A stretch of DNA of 64,000 nucleotides from Methylomonas sp. ZR1 (GTDB lineage Bacteria > Pseudomonadota > Gammaproteobacteria > Methylococcales > Methylomonadaceae). A model generated the notes under the pieces. The model saw nothing but the letters and a program-made list of their open reading frames with translations. It was not told the DNA's origin and did no database searches. Below, piece after piece: positions 47,409-56,799 of this stretch. A program made the position numbers and the translations under genes. The DNA lies in the NCBI RefSeq assembly GCF_013141865.1, contig NZ_RCST01000001.1:868001-932000 (forward strand), read 5' to 3'. Within the stretch, counting starts at the first letter, position 1. Each line of letters begins with the position of its first letter.

Positions 47409-47409
47409 G

Positions 47410-48633
47410 ATGGCGGAATTTGTTTACACCGCCTTGGACGAGCGCGGCAACGAGATTGGCGGCAGGCTGCAAGCCGACGATATGGGTAATGCCGCATCGC
47501 AATTGCGCCAACGCGGCTTGCGAGTGTTGGCGTTACGGCAGGGGCGCGGCAGCAGCGGTTTTTTCGGCCAGGCCAATTTTTCTGACTGGTTGGCCTCGCA
47601 ACGTTCGGTAACGAATACGGCGTTGATATTCTTTTTCAGGCAAATGAGTTTTATGCTGCGGGCGGGCCTTCCGGTGGCCCAGGCCCTGGAGCTGGCCCAG
47701 GCGCAATTGACCAATCCGCGCTTGAATTTGACTTTACGCCTGATGCTGAAGGACATTCGGGTTGGCCAATCGCTGTCGTCGGCGATGAGTAAGCACAAGG
47801 CGGTGTTTCCGGAAATGGCGATCAATTTGGTGGTCGCCGGCGAAACCACGGGCGATTTGGATCAGATCATGGAAAGGTTGGCGATACATCTGGATAAAAG
47901 AGCCGCATTGCGGGCACAGACCATCAACGCGATGATTTATCCCGCGATTGTGGTGCTGGCGGCAATCGGCGTCGGCATTTTCATGGTGGTGAAAATCATC
48001 CCCAAATTCAGCAAGTTTTTGATGGGCAAAGGCAAAGCTTTGCCGCCGTCCACCCAGTTGCTGGTGGATATATCCGACTTCGTGCGCCAGCATGGCCTTT
48101 GGCTGGTAGGTGGTGTGGCGGCTTTGCTGCTGCTGATAGTGTTGATTTATCAAACCCGTAACGGCCGTTTGTGGATAGACCGGCTGTTGCTGCGGCTGCC
48201 GGTGATCGGCTCGTTGCTGGTGACCGGTGCGATGGCGCAGATGAACTGGGCGTTGTCGATTCTGCTGCGCAGCGGTGTCACCGTGTTTCAGGCGTTGAAA
48301 ATTACCGCTAATTTGCTGGGCAACCGAGTTTATGTCGATCAGTTGCTGGCCGCATCCAACCAGATTTTAGAGGGCCGGGATATTGCGCGCAGTATCGATC
48401 ATCCGCGCATTCCGCCGCTGGTAGTGCAGATGGTTGCCGTAGGCGAGGGGACCGGGTCGCTGGACGAAGTGTTGCAGGAACTGGGCATTTATTACGAAAA
48501 GTTGTTGGAAATTGCGATCAAGCGCCTGTCGGCCCTGATCGAGCCGGTGATGATTTTGGTGATCGGTTCGATGGTGGGCTTTGTCTATTATGCATTCTTT
48601 CAAGCCTTATTCTCTTTGGTATCGGGGCATTAA
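47410..48633 (+). CDS. GspF/PilC-family inner-membrane platform protein
   Basis: 407 residues. Two GspF domains (about 75-190 and 275-395), each before membrane helices: FFRQMSFMLRAGLPVAQALE, IVVLAAIGVGIFMVVKIIPKFSKF, and the C-terminal IEPVMILVIGSMVGFVYYAFFQALFSL. It forms the rotating platform at the base of pilus or type II machines and contacts the ATPase encoded just upstream. Confidence 0.95.
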   Translation: MAEFVYTALDERGNEIGGRLQADDMGNAASQLRQRGLRVLALRQGRGSSGFFGQANFSDWLASQRSVTNTALIFFFRQMSFMLRAGLPVAQALELAQAQLTNPRLNLTLRLMLKDIRVGQSLSSAMSKHKAVFPEMAINLVVAGETTGDLDQIMERLAIHLDKRAALRAQTINAMIYPAIVVLAAIGVGIFMVVKIIPKFSKFLMGKGKALPPSTQLLVDISDFVRQHGLWLVGGVAALLLLIVLIYQTRNGRLWIDRLLLRLPVIGSLLVTGAMAQMNWALSILLRSGVTVFQALKITANLLGNRVYVDQLLAASNQILEGRDIARSIDHPRIPPLVVQMVAVGEGTGSLDEVLQELGIYYEKLLEIAIKRLSALIEPVMILVIGSMVGFVYYAFFQALFSLVSGH

Positions 48634-49080
48634 ATGAGTTTGTCGAATTCAATCAAGCCGATTGCCGGCCTTGCTTTTTCAATGGCGGCACTCGCCGCGC
48701 GGGCTCTGGAAGCGCCGGCCACGCCGCTGCCGTTGACGCCTGAGGCGCCGAAGCAGCTGCGCGATCCATTCACGCCCAGCGAACTGATGTACGAAACGGC
48801 TGGGGCGCAGGGCGCTGCCGTCGGCGCTTATGGGTTTATGCCGAATCAGGAAACCATGAAGGTGCCTAACCTCAAATTACGAGGTTTGTTGAATCCGTCC
48901 GGGAAGGCCTTTATTGCTCTGTTGGAAGTCAGCGGTGTCGGTACTTTCATGGTGCGCGAGGGCGATGAATTCAATTTCGACCCCTCGCAACCCAAGAACG
49001 CCATCCGCGTCAGTAAAATTACCCGGCTGAGCGTGACCGTTGAAACCGGTACCTTGGGTTCGATCAGAGTATTGCGCTGA
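48634..49080 (+). CDS. PilP/GspC-like periplasmic protein
   Basis: 148 residues. N-terminal signal or anchor segment (PIAGLAFSMAALAARALEA), a disordered Pro-rich stretch (APATPLPLTPEAPKQLRDPFTPSE), then a small beta domain (LKLRGLLNPSGKAFIALLEVSGVGTFMVREGDEF...) like the homology region of GspC or PilP that docks on the secretin. It begins directly after the gspF stop. It closes the assembly operon. No prepilin peptidase or retraction ATPase gene is present. Confidence 0.72.
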   Translation: MSLSNSIKPIAGLAFSMAALAARALEAPATPLPLTPEAPKQLRDPFTPSELMYETAGAQGAAVGAYGFMPNQETMKVPNLKLRGLLNPSGKAFIALLEVSGVGTFMVREGDEFNFDPSQPKNAIRVSKITRLSVTVETGTLGSIRVLR

Positions 49081-49097
49081 GCGGTTTTAGATAAGGT

Positions 49098-49742
49098 TTA
49101 CTGATTGAGTATGTTTAGGTTGACGGCGATGTGGGCCAATTCGGTGGTGGTCTGCACCTGCAGTTTTTTCTTGATTTGCGTCGCGTAGTTGGCGATGGTT
49201 TTATTGCCCAAACACAGGTGAATGGAAATTTTCGAGACCGTCAGGCCTTGGGCCAGTAGCCGGAAAATATCGAACTCGCGCGGCGAGAATGCATCGATCA
49301 GCGCTTGATACTGCGCATTGGCGGACGGCTCGTCCGCGGGTTTAAGCAGGCCGGGTTCCGTATAACCTTTACCTTGCATAATGCTTTCTATAGCCGGCAA
49401 CAATAAATTCGGCGCCATGTTTTTAGTGATGTACCCTTGCGCGCCAGCATCCAAGGCTCGCCGCACGTAAACTTGTTCGTGATAGATGCTGTATACCAAA
49501 ATCCGCGCATTTGCATCCCGTGCGACGATCCGGCGAATGGCTTCCAGGCCGCCGATTCCCGGCATGGATAAATCCATGACCACCAGATCCGGCTTGGACT
49601 CGCCATAAAGCTGAATGGCTTGTTCGCCGCGTTCCGCTTCGGCAATGACTTCGACATTGCCGCTAACCGACAATAACATGCGAAAACCCGCGCGTACCAC
49701 AGCATGGTCGTCGACTAACAATATTTTTAGGGTGTTGCTCAT
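49098..49742 (-). CDS. NarL/LuxR-family response regulator
   Basis: 214 residues. The receiver domain has phosphoacceptor Asp in DLVVMDLSMPGIGG and Lys in GYITKNMAPN. The C-terminal LuxR-type helix-turn-helix is SPREFDIFRLLAQGLTVSKI...NKTIANYATQIKKKLQV. No histidine kinase gene is adjacent, so it is an orphan in this window. It converges on the assembly operon with 17 nt between. Confidence 0.9.
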   Translation of the reverse strand: MSNTLKILLVDDHAVVRAGFRMLLSVSGNVEVIAEAERGEQAIQLYGESKPDLVVMDLSMPGIGGLEAIRRIVARDANARILVYSIYHEQVYVRRALDAGAQGYITKNMAPNLLLPAIESIMQGKGYTEPGLLKPADEPSANAQYQALIDAFSPREFDIFRLLAQGLTVSKISIHLCLGNKTIANYATQIKKKLQVQTTTELAHIAVNLNILNQ

Positions 49743-49953
49743 GGCAGCGGTGGAATGGGTGGTGTCATAAATTTCGAAACGGGGCTCTGGATATAAGCTG
49801 CTGTTTCGGCCTTAAAGTTGACGGCTATTATCCGGGAGGAAATTCCTGGATTGATGCGGGAAAAATTCTTTTTATGAGCAGGGAAAATGGAGGGGGATTG
49901 CAACTGGCTATGTCAACCTATCGCTTCGGTTGGCCATTCGGCGCTGGACGCGA

Positions 49954-50838
49954 TTAGTTTAATTCAGCCAATAACTGAGCGATCATGCTGTTGGCCTGGT
50001 TCAAATAACCGCTGCCGAACAGATTAAGATGGTTAAGGATGTGGTAAAGGTTATAAAGGGTTTTACGGGTTTTGTAGCCAGGGTCCAGCGGATAGTCGGC
50101 TTGATAAGCCGCATAAAAATCGCGGCTGAAGCCGCTGAATAATTCGGTCATGGCCAGGTCCGCTTCGCGGTCGCCGTAATAGCAAGCCGGGTCGAAGATT
50201 ATCGGTTGTCCTTGCTTATCCGAGGCAGCATTGCCGCCCCATAAGTCGCCGTGCAGTAAGGATGGGTGTGGGCGGTAATCGCTGAAAAAAGCGATGATGT
50301 TCTCCAGCAGTTTATCGCCTTGCGTTTGCAGTGAGCCGCGATAACCGTTAGCGGCGGCAAACTGTAATTGTTTGCCCAGGCGTTGTTGCTGCCAAAAACT
50401 GACCCAATCGTCGTGTCTGGCGTTGTGCTGCTGCGTGGAGCCGATGGTGTTATCGATGTGCCAGCCGAAATAGGCTTGCGGCCGCTGGTGCAGCAAGGCC
50501 AGTTGTTCGCCGAATAAGCTGGCGCTGCGGCTATGCAACGAACTCAATTCGATGAATTCCAGCACCAGATAAGCGTGTTGTTGACATTCGCCAAAGCAAA
50601 TCACCTTGGGCACGCGCACCTCGCCTATACGGGCTAACTCTCGTAAACCGGCCGCTTCCGCTACAAACATATTCGCTAGGCTTGCCCGGTTTAATTTGAT
50701 AAACCAGTCGATATTGGCGGCTTGCAGCCGGTAAGCGCTATTGATGTCGCCACCGCCGACACTGCTCAGACGGTGGTTGTTTAGTGATTGGCCGGTTTGT
50801 GCTTCCAGGTGATCAATTAATGCTTGCAGCGCGGCCAT
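49954..50838 (-). CDS. Fructosamine kinase family protein
   Basis: 294 residues with the fold of aminoglycoside/fructosamine kinases. VGGGDINSAYRLQ (nucleotide loop), the catalytic HGDLWGGNAAS and metal-binding IFDPACYYGDREADLAM are clear. Family members phosphorylate ketoamines such as fructoselysine or ribulosamines, which leads to protein deglycation. Directly downstream of glnS with 14 nt between, so co-transcribed. Confidence 0.9.
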   Translation of the reverse strand: MAALQALIDHLEAQTGQSLNNHRLSSVGGGDINSAYRLQAANIDWFIKLNRASLANMFVAEAAGLRELARIGEVRVPKVICFGECQQHAYLVLEFIELSSLHSRSASLFGEQLALLHQRPQAYFGWHIDNTIGSTQQHNARHDDWVSFWQQQRLGKQLQFAAANGYRGSLQTQGDKLLENIIAFFSDYRPHPSLLHGDLWGGNAASDKQGQPIIFDPACYYGDREADLAMTELFSGFSRDFYAAYQADYPLDPGYKTRKTLYNLYHILNHLNLFGSGYLNQANSMIAQLLAELN

Positions 50839-50852
50839 GGTTAATTACTTTG

Positions 50853-52514
50853 CTACTTTGCCCAACTGTCGCGTAAGGTCACGGTGCGGTTAAACACCAA
50901 TTTTTCCGCGGTGCTGTCGGCATAGTCCAGGCAAAAATAGCCGGTGCGCTCAAATTGATAACGGGTATCCGGCGTGGCATTGACCAGGCTGGCTTCCACC
51001 CGGCAATCAGTCAACACTTCCAGCGAATTGGGATTGATGCCGTCCAGGAAATTATCCAGTGTGTCCGGGTTGGGATGGCTGAACAGCCGGTCGTATAAAC
51101 GCAGTTCGGCGGGCAGGGCGTGTTGTTCAGAAACCCAATGGATTACGCCTTTTACTTTGCGGCCTTCGGGGTTTTTGCCCAAGGTGGCCGGGTCGTAGCT
51201 GCAACGCAGTTCGATGACATTACCGGCTGCGTCTTTAATCACTTCCTCGCATTTGATCACATAGGAGCCGCGCAAGCGCACTTCGCCGCCTGGCACCAAA
51301 CGCTTAAAGTCTTTAGGCGGGTTTTCCATGAAATCGTCTTGCTCGATCAGGATGGTTTTGGAGAAATTGACTTCTCGGCTGCCCATTTCCGGCTTTTGCG
51401 GATGGTTGGCGATTTGATAAGTTTCGGTTTTACCGTCTTCCCAGTTGCTGATGACTACTTTTAACGGCCTTAACACGGCCATCGCTCGCGGAGCGCGTTC
51501 GTTCAAGTCTTCACGAATGCAGTTTTCCAAGACACCCATTTCGATCCAGGAATCGTTTTTGGTGACGCCAATGCGTTCGCAGAAGTCCCGAATCGCTTCC
51601 GGCGTAAAACCGGCCCGGCGCAGGCCGGAAATGGTTGGCATGCGTGGGTCGTCCCAACCTTTGACGTGTTTTTCGGTGACCAATTGCAGCAATTTACGCT
51701 TGCTGACGATGGTGTATTCCAATTGCAGACGGGCGAATTCGATTTGCTGTGGATGGCAAGGGGTTTGCAATTTGTCCAGCACCCAGTCGTATAAAGGGCG
51801 GTGATCTTCAAACTCCAAGGTGCAGATCGAGTGGGTGATGCCTTCCAAAGCATCGGAAATGCAATGGGTGTAGTCGTACATTGGGTACAGACACCAGGCA
51901 TCGCCGGTACGTTGGTGATGAACACGGCGAATGCGGTAGATGGTCGGGTCGCGCATATTAATGTTAGGCGAGGCCATATCGATTTTGGCGCGCAGCACAT
52001 ACTGGCCGTCAGCGAATTCGCCGGCCCGCATCCGGGTAAACAAATCCAGGTTTTCTTCGATGGAGCGGCTGCGGTCCCGGCTTTCCTTGCCGGGTTCGGT
52101 CAAGGTGCCGCGATCCGCGCGCATTTGTTCAGGCGTGGAGCTGTCGACATAGGCATCCCCTTGTTTGATCAGTTGCACCGCGTAATCGTAAAGCTGTTCG
52201 AAATAATCGGAGGCGTGGTATTTGCCGGCCCATTTAAATCCTAACCATTGCACGTCGCGTTCGATGGCTTCCATATATTCGACGCTTTCTTTCTCCGGAT
52301 TGGTATCGTCGAAGCGTAAATTGCAGGTACCGTTGTTTTCGGCGGCAAGGGTGAAATTCAGGCAAATCGATTTGGCGTGGCCGATGTGCAGATAGCCATT
52401 GGGTTCAGGAGGAAAACGGGTGGCAACTTTGCCGTTGTTTTTGTTGGCGGCCAGATCGGCGGCAATGATGTGTCTAATAAAGTTGGATGATACGGGGCTA
52501 TCGGAAGCTGACAT
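50853..52514 (-). CDS. glnS: Glutaminyl-tRNA synthetase
   Basis: 553 residues, class I synthetase. HIGH motif in [16 protein letters not shown] and KMSKS-type motif in [13 protein letters not shown]-terminal anticodon-binding beta-barrels include [20 protein letters not shown]. It charges tRNA-Gln directly, as in gammaproteobacteria and unlike the amidotransferase route. Length matches E. coli (554). Confidence 0.97.
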   Translation of the reverse strand: MSASDSPVSSNFIRHIIAADLAANKNNGKVATRFPPEPNGYLHIGHAKSICLNFTLAAENNGTCNLRFDDTNPEKESVEYMEAIERDVQWLGFKWAGKYHASDYFEQLYDYAVQLIKQGDAYVDSSTPEQMRADRGTLTEPGKESRDRSRSIEENLDLFTRMRAGEFADGQYVLRAKIDMASPNINMRDPTIYRIRRVHHQRTGDAWCLYPMYDYTHCISDALEGITHSICTLEFEDHRPLYDWVLDKLQTPCHPQQIEFARLQLEYTIVSKRKLLQLVTEKHVKGWDDPRMPTISGLRRAGFTPEAIRDFCERIGVTKNDSWIEMGVLENCIREDLNERAPRAMAVLRPLKVVISNWEDGKTETYQIANHPQKPEMGSREVNFSKTILIEQDDFMENPPKDFKRLVPGGEVRLRGSYVIKCEEVIKDAAGNVIELRCSYDPATLGKNPEGRKVKGVIHWVSEQHALPAELRLYDRLFSHPNPDTLDNFLDGINPNSLEVLTDCRVEASLVNATPDTRYQFERTGYFCLDYADSTAEKLVFNRTVTLRDSWAK

Positions 52515-52685
52515 GTTTGAGTAAATGGCTGTGGTTTTGATGAGTTAGGCGGAGATTTCTGACTTAATCTGCATTTTAACGAGTTTGGCCGGAATTCGTA
52601 AAGGCGGCATCGCTAGCTGCTTACACAGCAAAATTGAAGCAAAAATCAGTGTAACTATCTGTATCAAAAGATTTTTACTAAATTA

Positions 52686-52712
52686 TTAGCACTCTCGTGT
52701 TTCGAGTGCTAG
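52686..52712. promoter_or_regulatory. CIRCE operator upstream of rpoH
   Basis: TTAGCACTC, a 9-nt spacer and GAGTGCTAG match the HrcA-binding CIRCE consensus (TTAGCACTC-N9-GAGTGCTAA) in 17 of 18 arm positions with the exact spacer length. It lies 43 nt before the rpoH start. HrcA should repress rpoH here when unstressed. Confidence 0.88.
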
Positions 52713-52754
52713 AATTCGGTTAACGTTAATTTATTCCGCGGAAACGAGGGTGAT

Positions 52755-53609
52755 ATGAACAACAGCTTGGCTTTGCCGATCAATTTATCGGTTGGGACGT
52801 TTGATTCTTACTTGAACTTAGTCGCCCAAATGCCCAAACTCAGCGTCGAGCAGGAGCAGGACTTGGCGTTACGTTACCGGGATGAAGGCGACCTGAATGC
52901 TGCGCGTGAGCTGGTGATGTCCAATTTGCGCTTCGTGGCGCATGTAGCCAGAGGCTATGCCGGTTACGGTTTGCCGTTGGCGGACATTGTTCAGGAAGGC
53001 AATATCGGCTTGATGAAAGCGGTCAAGCGTTTCGACCCCGACATGGGTGTGCGCTTGGTGTCGTTTGCCGTACATTGGATCAAAGCGGAAATTCACGAAT
53101 ATGTGATTAAAAACTGGCGCATTGTTAAAGTTGCTACCACTAAAGCGCAGCGCAAACTGTTTTTTAATCTGCGCAAGTTTAAAAACGACTTGAACTACCT
53201 ATCGCAAGACGATGCGGAAGCGATAGCAGAGAACCTGGATGTGGACGTCAAAACGGTTTACGAAATGGAACGGCGTTTGGACGGTCGCGATATAGGACTT
53301 GAGCCAACCGGCGACGACAGCGAAGACCATGCGCAAGCGCCTATCGCTTATCTGGAACAGCACGGCGCCGATCCGGCTTTATTGCTGGAAAATAGCGACT
53401 GGGAAGACCGCAAGGAAGAGTTGCTGATGGATGCCATGGCTGGCTTGGACGACAGAAGCCGCGATATTCTGGCTAGCCGCTGGTTGGTGGAAGAAAAAGC
53501 CACTTTGCACGAATTGGCGGATCGTTATCAAGTGTCGGCTGAGCGTATCAGACAGCTTGAACAAAACGCCATGAAAAAGCTGAAAGCAGCGGTAATATTG
53601 GCAGCGTAA
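52755..53609 (+). CDS. rpoH: Heat-shock sigma factor sigma-32
   Basis: 284 residues. Region 2 has the conserved QEGNIGLMKAVKRFDPDMGVRLVSFAVHWIKAEI, the RpoH box is QRKLFFNLRKFK, and region 4 is LADRYQVSAERIRQLEQNAMKKLK. It directs transcription of chaperone and protease genes. AACGAGGGTG precedes the ATG. A CIRCE element in the upstream region suggests HrcA control layered on the usual translational and proteolytic control. Confidence 0.97.
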   Translation: MNNSLALPINLSVGTFDSYLNLVAQMPKLSVEQEQDLALRYRDEGDLNAARELVMSNLRFVAHVARGYAGYGLPLADIVQEGNIGLMKAVKRFDPDMGVRLVSFAVHWIKAEIHEYVIKNWRIVKVATTKAQRKLFFNLRKFKNDLNYLSQDDAEAIAENLDVDVKTVYEMERRLDGRDIGLEPTGDDSEDHAQAPIAYLEQHGADPALLLENSDWEDRKEELLMDAMAGLDDRSRDILASRWLVEEKATLHELADRYQVSAERIRQLEQNAMKKLKAAVILAA

Positions 53610-53657
53610 AAAATAGTTTGGCATTTCTGCAAAAATCAGTATAATGACGCTTTCTTT

Positions 53658-53742
53658 GCCGGGGTGGTGAAACTGGTAGACGCGCCGGATTCAAAATCCG
53701 GTTCCGAAAGGAGTGTCGGTTCGATTCCGACCCTCGGTACCA
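53658..53742 (+). tRNA. tRNA-Leu (anticodon CAA)
   Basis: 85 nt, type II tRNA with a long variable arm. Anticodon stem CCGGA/TCCGG with loop TTCAAAA gives anticodon CAA. The T-loop GGTTCGATTCC and an encoded CCA are present. The acceptor stem begins GCCGGGG and ends CCTCGGT. Its 3' end is the attachment site of the island that follows; a degenerate copy lies at 63214-63233. Confidence 0.95.
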
Positions 53743-53928
53743 AAGAAAGATTTAGAGAAGTGCAAGAACATACAGAAACCCGCAAGCCATAAGGCTTAGC
53801 GGGTTTTTTATTGTCCAAAGAAGTGCAACAAAATGCAGTGACATACACCGCAAACAGTGACACGATTAGTGACACGCGCTAAAGTAACGCCTAAACGTAT
53901 CACTGCGAATCACTTTCGGTGTCACTCG
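53743..53928. other. Left attachment region (attL) of island 1
   Basis: The tRNA 3' end (53725-53742) is followed by repeated AAGTGCA motifs and two direct copies of AGTGACAC (53856-53863, 53868-53875). An inverted copy GTGTCACT (53919-53926) lies just before the integrase start. These look like integrase arm-type sites or operators. A matching AGTGACACGAATAGTGATAC block is found at the right end (63140-63160). Confidence 0.65.
53778..53810 (+). terminator. Rho-independent terminator after tRNA-Leu
   Basis: CCCGCAAGCC, a short loop, GGCTTAGCGGG and a T6 run. A homologous terminator recurs at 63269-63300 beyond the right attachment site. Confidence 0.85.
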
Positions 53929-55182
53929 ATGGCTAAGAATCTCAATAAAGACACGGTCTACAGGGCAGCTAAGCCTAAAGACAAGGACTACACCATCAAC
54001 GACGGCGAATGCTTGACGTTGTTGGTCAAAGCCAACGGTTCAAAACTTTGGCGGTTCATCTATCGATTTAAGGGTAAGCAGAATCGGCTTGGCTTTGGAT
54101 CGTACCCCGAAACCTCCCTCGAAAGCGCCAGGCGCAAAGCTGAGGCCGCCCGCGAGCAGATTGCCAATGGCATAGACCCCGGCGAAATTCGCAAGCAGGA
54201 AAAGGCCGACATCCAACAAACCACCGAAGCTCAAAATCGCCTTGATGCTGGTCTGCCACTAATCAACAGCTTCGAATATGTAACTCGCGAATGGTTAGCC
54301 TCAAATGCTCACACCGTCCGCGACATCACCCATCAAAAGAAACTCCGCCGCTTTGAGCTGTATGTATTCCCGGCGGTCGGCCAAATGCCGATTGGCGAGG
54401 TTAAATCGCCGGATGTTTTCGCCGTCGTGCGGCCGTTGATTATCAAAAACCAATTGGAAACCGCGCATAGGGTACGCTCAGACATCAGCGGCGCCTTTGC
54501 CTATGCCATCGCCCACGGCTTCACCGATTACGACCCGGCGCAAGCTGTCGGCGCTCAAATACCCGCGCAAAAAGTCATTCATAACGCCGCGATTACTGAC
54601 CCCAAAGAAGTCGGCCAATTACTGCGGGACATTACTCACTATCAAGGTACCTTTGTTGTGCAAACCGCGCTCAGGCTATCGCCTTACCTGTTCCAGCGGC
54701 CTGGCGAGATTCGGCAGATGGAATGGAAAGATATTGATCTTGCGGCCATGGAATGGCGCTACTTCGTCACCAAAACCGAAGTGCAACACATTGTCCCGCT
54801 GTCACGCCAGGCGGTGGCAATATTGGAAGCCATCAAACCGTTAACCGGCGTTGGTCAGTACGTGTTCCCATCCAGCCGTGGCGACGGCCGGCCAATGTCC
54901 GACGGTACCGTTCGCACGGCGTTGAAAACACTAGGCTATGAAAAGGACGTAATGAGCGCCCACGGTTTTAGAACCACCGCGTCTACGCTGCTCAATGAAC
55001 AAGGCTGGTCGCCGGATGCAATCGAGCGGCAGTTGTGCCACATGCCCAAGGATCAGGTGAGGGCGGCCTATAACCGCGCGCAATACTTGGACGAGCGCCG
55101 CCGCATGATGCAGGCCTGGGCGGATTATCTGGACGGACTGAAAGCGGGGGCGGATGTGATCCCGTTTCGCAGGGTCGTTTAA
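53929..55182 (+). CDS. int: Tyrosine integrase, P4 type (island 1)
   Basis: 417 residues from MAKNLNKDTVYRAAK. N-terminal arm-binding DUF4102-like domain (YTINDGECLTLLVKANGSKLWRF; LGFGSYPETSLESARRKAEAARE), core-binding domain (about 110-205), and the catalytic domain with Arg in LFQRPGEIRQMEW, HGFRTTASTLL (H-x-x-R), and the Tyr nucleophile in VRAAYNRAQYLDERR. It should integrate the element into the adjacent tRNA-Leu and excise it. Closely related to the partial integrase at 63410. Confidence 0.96.
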   Translation: MAKNLNKDTVYRAAKPKDKDYTINDGECLTLLVKANGSKLWRFIYRFKGKQNRLGFGSYPETSLESARRKAEAAREQIANGIDPGEIRKQEKADIQQTTEAQNRLDAGLPLINSFEYVTREWLASNAHTVRDITHQKKLRRFELYVFPAVGQMPIGEVKSPDVFAVVRPLIIKNQLETAHRVRSDISGAFAYAIAHGFTDYDPAQAVGAQIPAQKVIHNAAITDPKEVGQLLRDITHYQGTFVVQTALRLSPYLFQRPGEIRQMEWKDIDLAAMEWRYFVTKTEVQHIVPLSRQAVAILEAIKPLTGVGQYVFPSSRGDGRPMSDGTVRTALKTLGYEKDVMSAHGFRTTASTLLNEQGWSPDAIERQLCHMPKDQVRAAYNRAQYLDERRRMMQAWADYLDGLKAGADVIPFRRVV

Positions 55183-55274
55183 ACCGAATAACCAAGCCTA
55201 GCCCGACGGGGCGAAAGCCGGTCTCCTTGCCGGTTGGCTTGGTTCCTATCAGGGCAAACGCTTTAGGAGGCGTT

Positions 55275-56105
55275 GTGATTAAGCGCGAATATTATTCTTT
55301 AAAAGATTCAGTGGATATCTTTGGTCTTAGCGAAGCTGATCTTCTTCATTTTGGAGCAACGAGTAGGATTCCGATCTACATTCTTCTAGCTAACTGGCGT
55401 GTGCGGAGCTTTATCAGGAAAGGCAAAGTCCATTATGAGTCTTCAGATTCCTCAATATATAAAAAACTACTCCCGAGGTGCTTGCTGCAATATGAGGCTG
55501 GGGTTTTGAATGTTGAGCCATTGATTGAGCCTGAAGAGTTGCTTATCACGGTAAATGGGCTGGAGGATGTTGACAATACAGAAAAAGCCTTTTATGGCCT
55601 TGATAAAAGTACAGGCATTTGGAGTCGGTCTGTTGGGGATAAGGTTTTTTTTCTTGAGAGGCCTGGATACCATTATCCGTCTTATGAAGAATTAGCCGAT
55701 TATCAGCGACGCGGGGGGGGTGTTGACGACATTTATCCCAATCCCGTTTTGCTTAGCGAATGTGTAATGGTGGTTATGTCCGCAGATATGGATAGGTTAT
55801 TGGAAAAACCCCTTTACATTCAAAACGATAATATTGAAACCTCGGTTCAAGATAAGTTAAGAAGAGACATTGACAAGTGGCTGTATGAAACTTGGATTTC
55901 TGAAGGCAAGCCCGGCGGCAATCGTTATTTGGGAAGGTTAAAGAAATATCGCCGACAAGCCGCCGTCGGGGGTGTAATTATTGATGTTTGGACGGAGGCC
56001 AAGTGCTCGGGCTTTTCTTGGGAAACTAAAACTTCTAGTGGTTTTATGGCTTTGAAAACACTAAATAACAAGGTCACTAGCTTTAAAAAACTTACTGGCA
56101 AATAG
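55275..56105 (+). CDS. Unknown island cargo protein
   Basis: 276 residues from GTG 55275, chosen because AGGAGG lies 5 nt upstream. The codon use and base composition are clearly more A/T-rich than the neighbours, a sign of separate origin. No signal peptide or membrane helix. Visible features: an N-terminal segment SLKDSVDIFGLSEADLLHFG that looks like a small helical DNA- or protein-binding unit, and a basic C-terminus (NRYLGRLKKYRRQAA). I recognise no family. In P4-like elements the slot next to int often holds defence or other cargo genes; that is context only. Confidence 0.6.
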   Translation: MIKREYYSLKDSVDIFGLSEADLLHFGATSRIPIYILLANWRVRSFIRKGKVHYESSDSSIYKKLLPRCLLQYEAGVLNVEPLIEPEELLITVNGLEDVDNTEKAFYGLDKSTGIWSRSVGDKVFFLERPGYHYPSYEELADYQRRGGGVDDIYPNPVLLSECVMVVMSADMDRLLEKPLYIQNDNIETSVQDKLRRDIDKWLYETWISEGKPGGNRYLGRLKKYRRQAAVGGVIIDVWTEAKCSGFSWETKTSSGFMALKTLNNKVTSFKKLTGK

Positions 56106-56263
56106 CTGTCAAGCGAAATGTTGTTAAAAAATTCCTGACAGCGTTTCCCGAAATTAAAAAAATTTCCCGACAGTTTTTCCCGTTTCTCACAGTAGGGAAA
56201 TTCGGGAAAATATCGCACTTAGGATAGCGCCATTGTTCAACAAAGCCCAAAGGAGGCTTGGCA
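56106..56263. promoter_or_regulatory. Operator-like repeats before the AlpA-like gene
   Basis: Several TTTCCCG copies (about 56138, 56160, 56175) and the inverse GGGAAA/CGGGAAAA (about 56195-56212) cluster in 75 nt ahead of the AlpA-like gene. The pattern suggests binding sites for a regulator. Confidence 0.45.
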
Positions 56264-56533
56264 ATGGTAGCAAAACCCGACAACGCGCAACGCGCACCAA
56301 CCGCAAACCGCCGCAGACAGCGGAATAAAATCACTTATACTCCAGCACCTTTGCCGGCTGAAGGCTTCGTTAGATTGCCATCGGTCTTGGGAGTGCTGGG
56401 TGTGTCAAAAAGCACCTTCCTCAATGGCGTAAAAGATGGCAAGTATCCGGCGGGAACGTTGCTTTCCCCGCGCTGCCGTGTCTGGCCGGTAGACGATATT
56501 CGGGCATTGCTCGATAAGATTGGGGGTGCGTAA
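56264..56533 (+). CDS. AlpA-family DNA-binding regulator
   Basis: 89 residues from ATG 56264 (AGGAGG at 56251). A basic N-terminus (RRRQRNKI) precedes the MerR/AlpA-like helix-turn-helix EGFVRLPSVLGVLGVSKSTFLNGVKDGKYPAG..RCRVWPVDDIRALL. AlpA proteins regulate integrase or excision functions in P4-like and CP4-57-type elements. Its stop overlaps the next ATG (TAATG). Confidence 0.82.
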   Translation: MVAKPDNAQRAPTANRRRQRNKITYTPAPLPAEGFVRLPSVLGVLGVSKSTFLNGVKDGKYPAGTLLSPRCRVWPVDDIRALLDKIGGA

Positions 56534-56799
56534 TGCCAGCCAAAAAAGCCCCTCAAGACGAACTTATCAAGATGCGCCTCGCCATTGCGGCGGCTGAGGC
56601 TGAAACCGCCACGGAATCCCGGATTAAGTCAGCCATCGCAACCGAAGCGGCGAAGATTCCCGGCTCATCGCGCAACCAGTGCCGCAAGTTAATTGACGCG
56701 CTTGGCTGTCTGTTTCTGGAGTTGGAAATAGAAATGCTGGAGCCCGTCGCGTGTCCGCATTGTGGCCATCAAATCGAAGAAACCGGCGGTGCGCAATGA
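56533..56799 (+). CDS. Small protein with a C-terminal CxxC motif
   Basis: 88 residues. A helical, charged body (LIKMRLAIAAAEAETATESRIKSAIATEA) and a CPHCGHQI single zinc knuckle near the end. Overlaps both neighbours by 1-4 nt, so it is part of the replication operon. Not recognised. Confidence 0.65.
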   Translation: MPAKKAPQDELIKMRLAIAAAEAETATESRIKSAIATEAAKIPGSSRNQCRKLIDALGCLFLELEIEMLEPVACPHCGHQIEETGGAQ

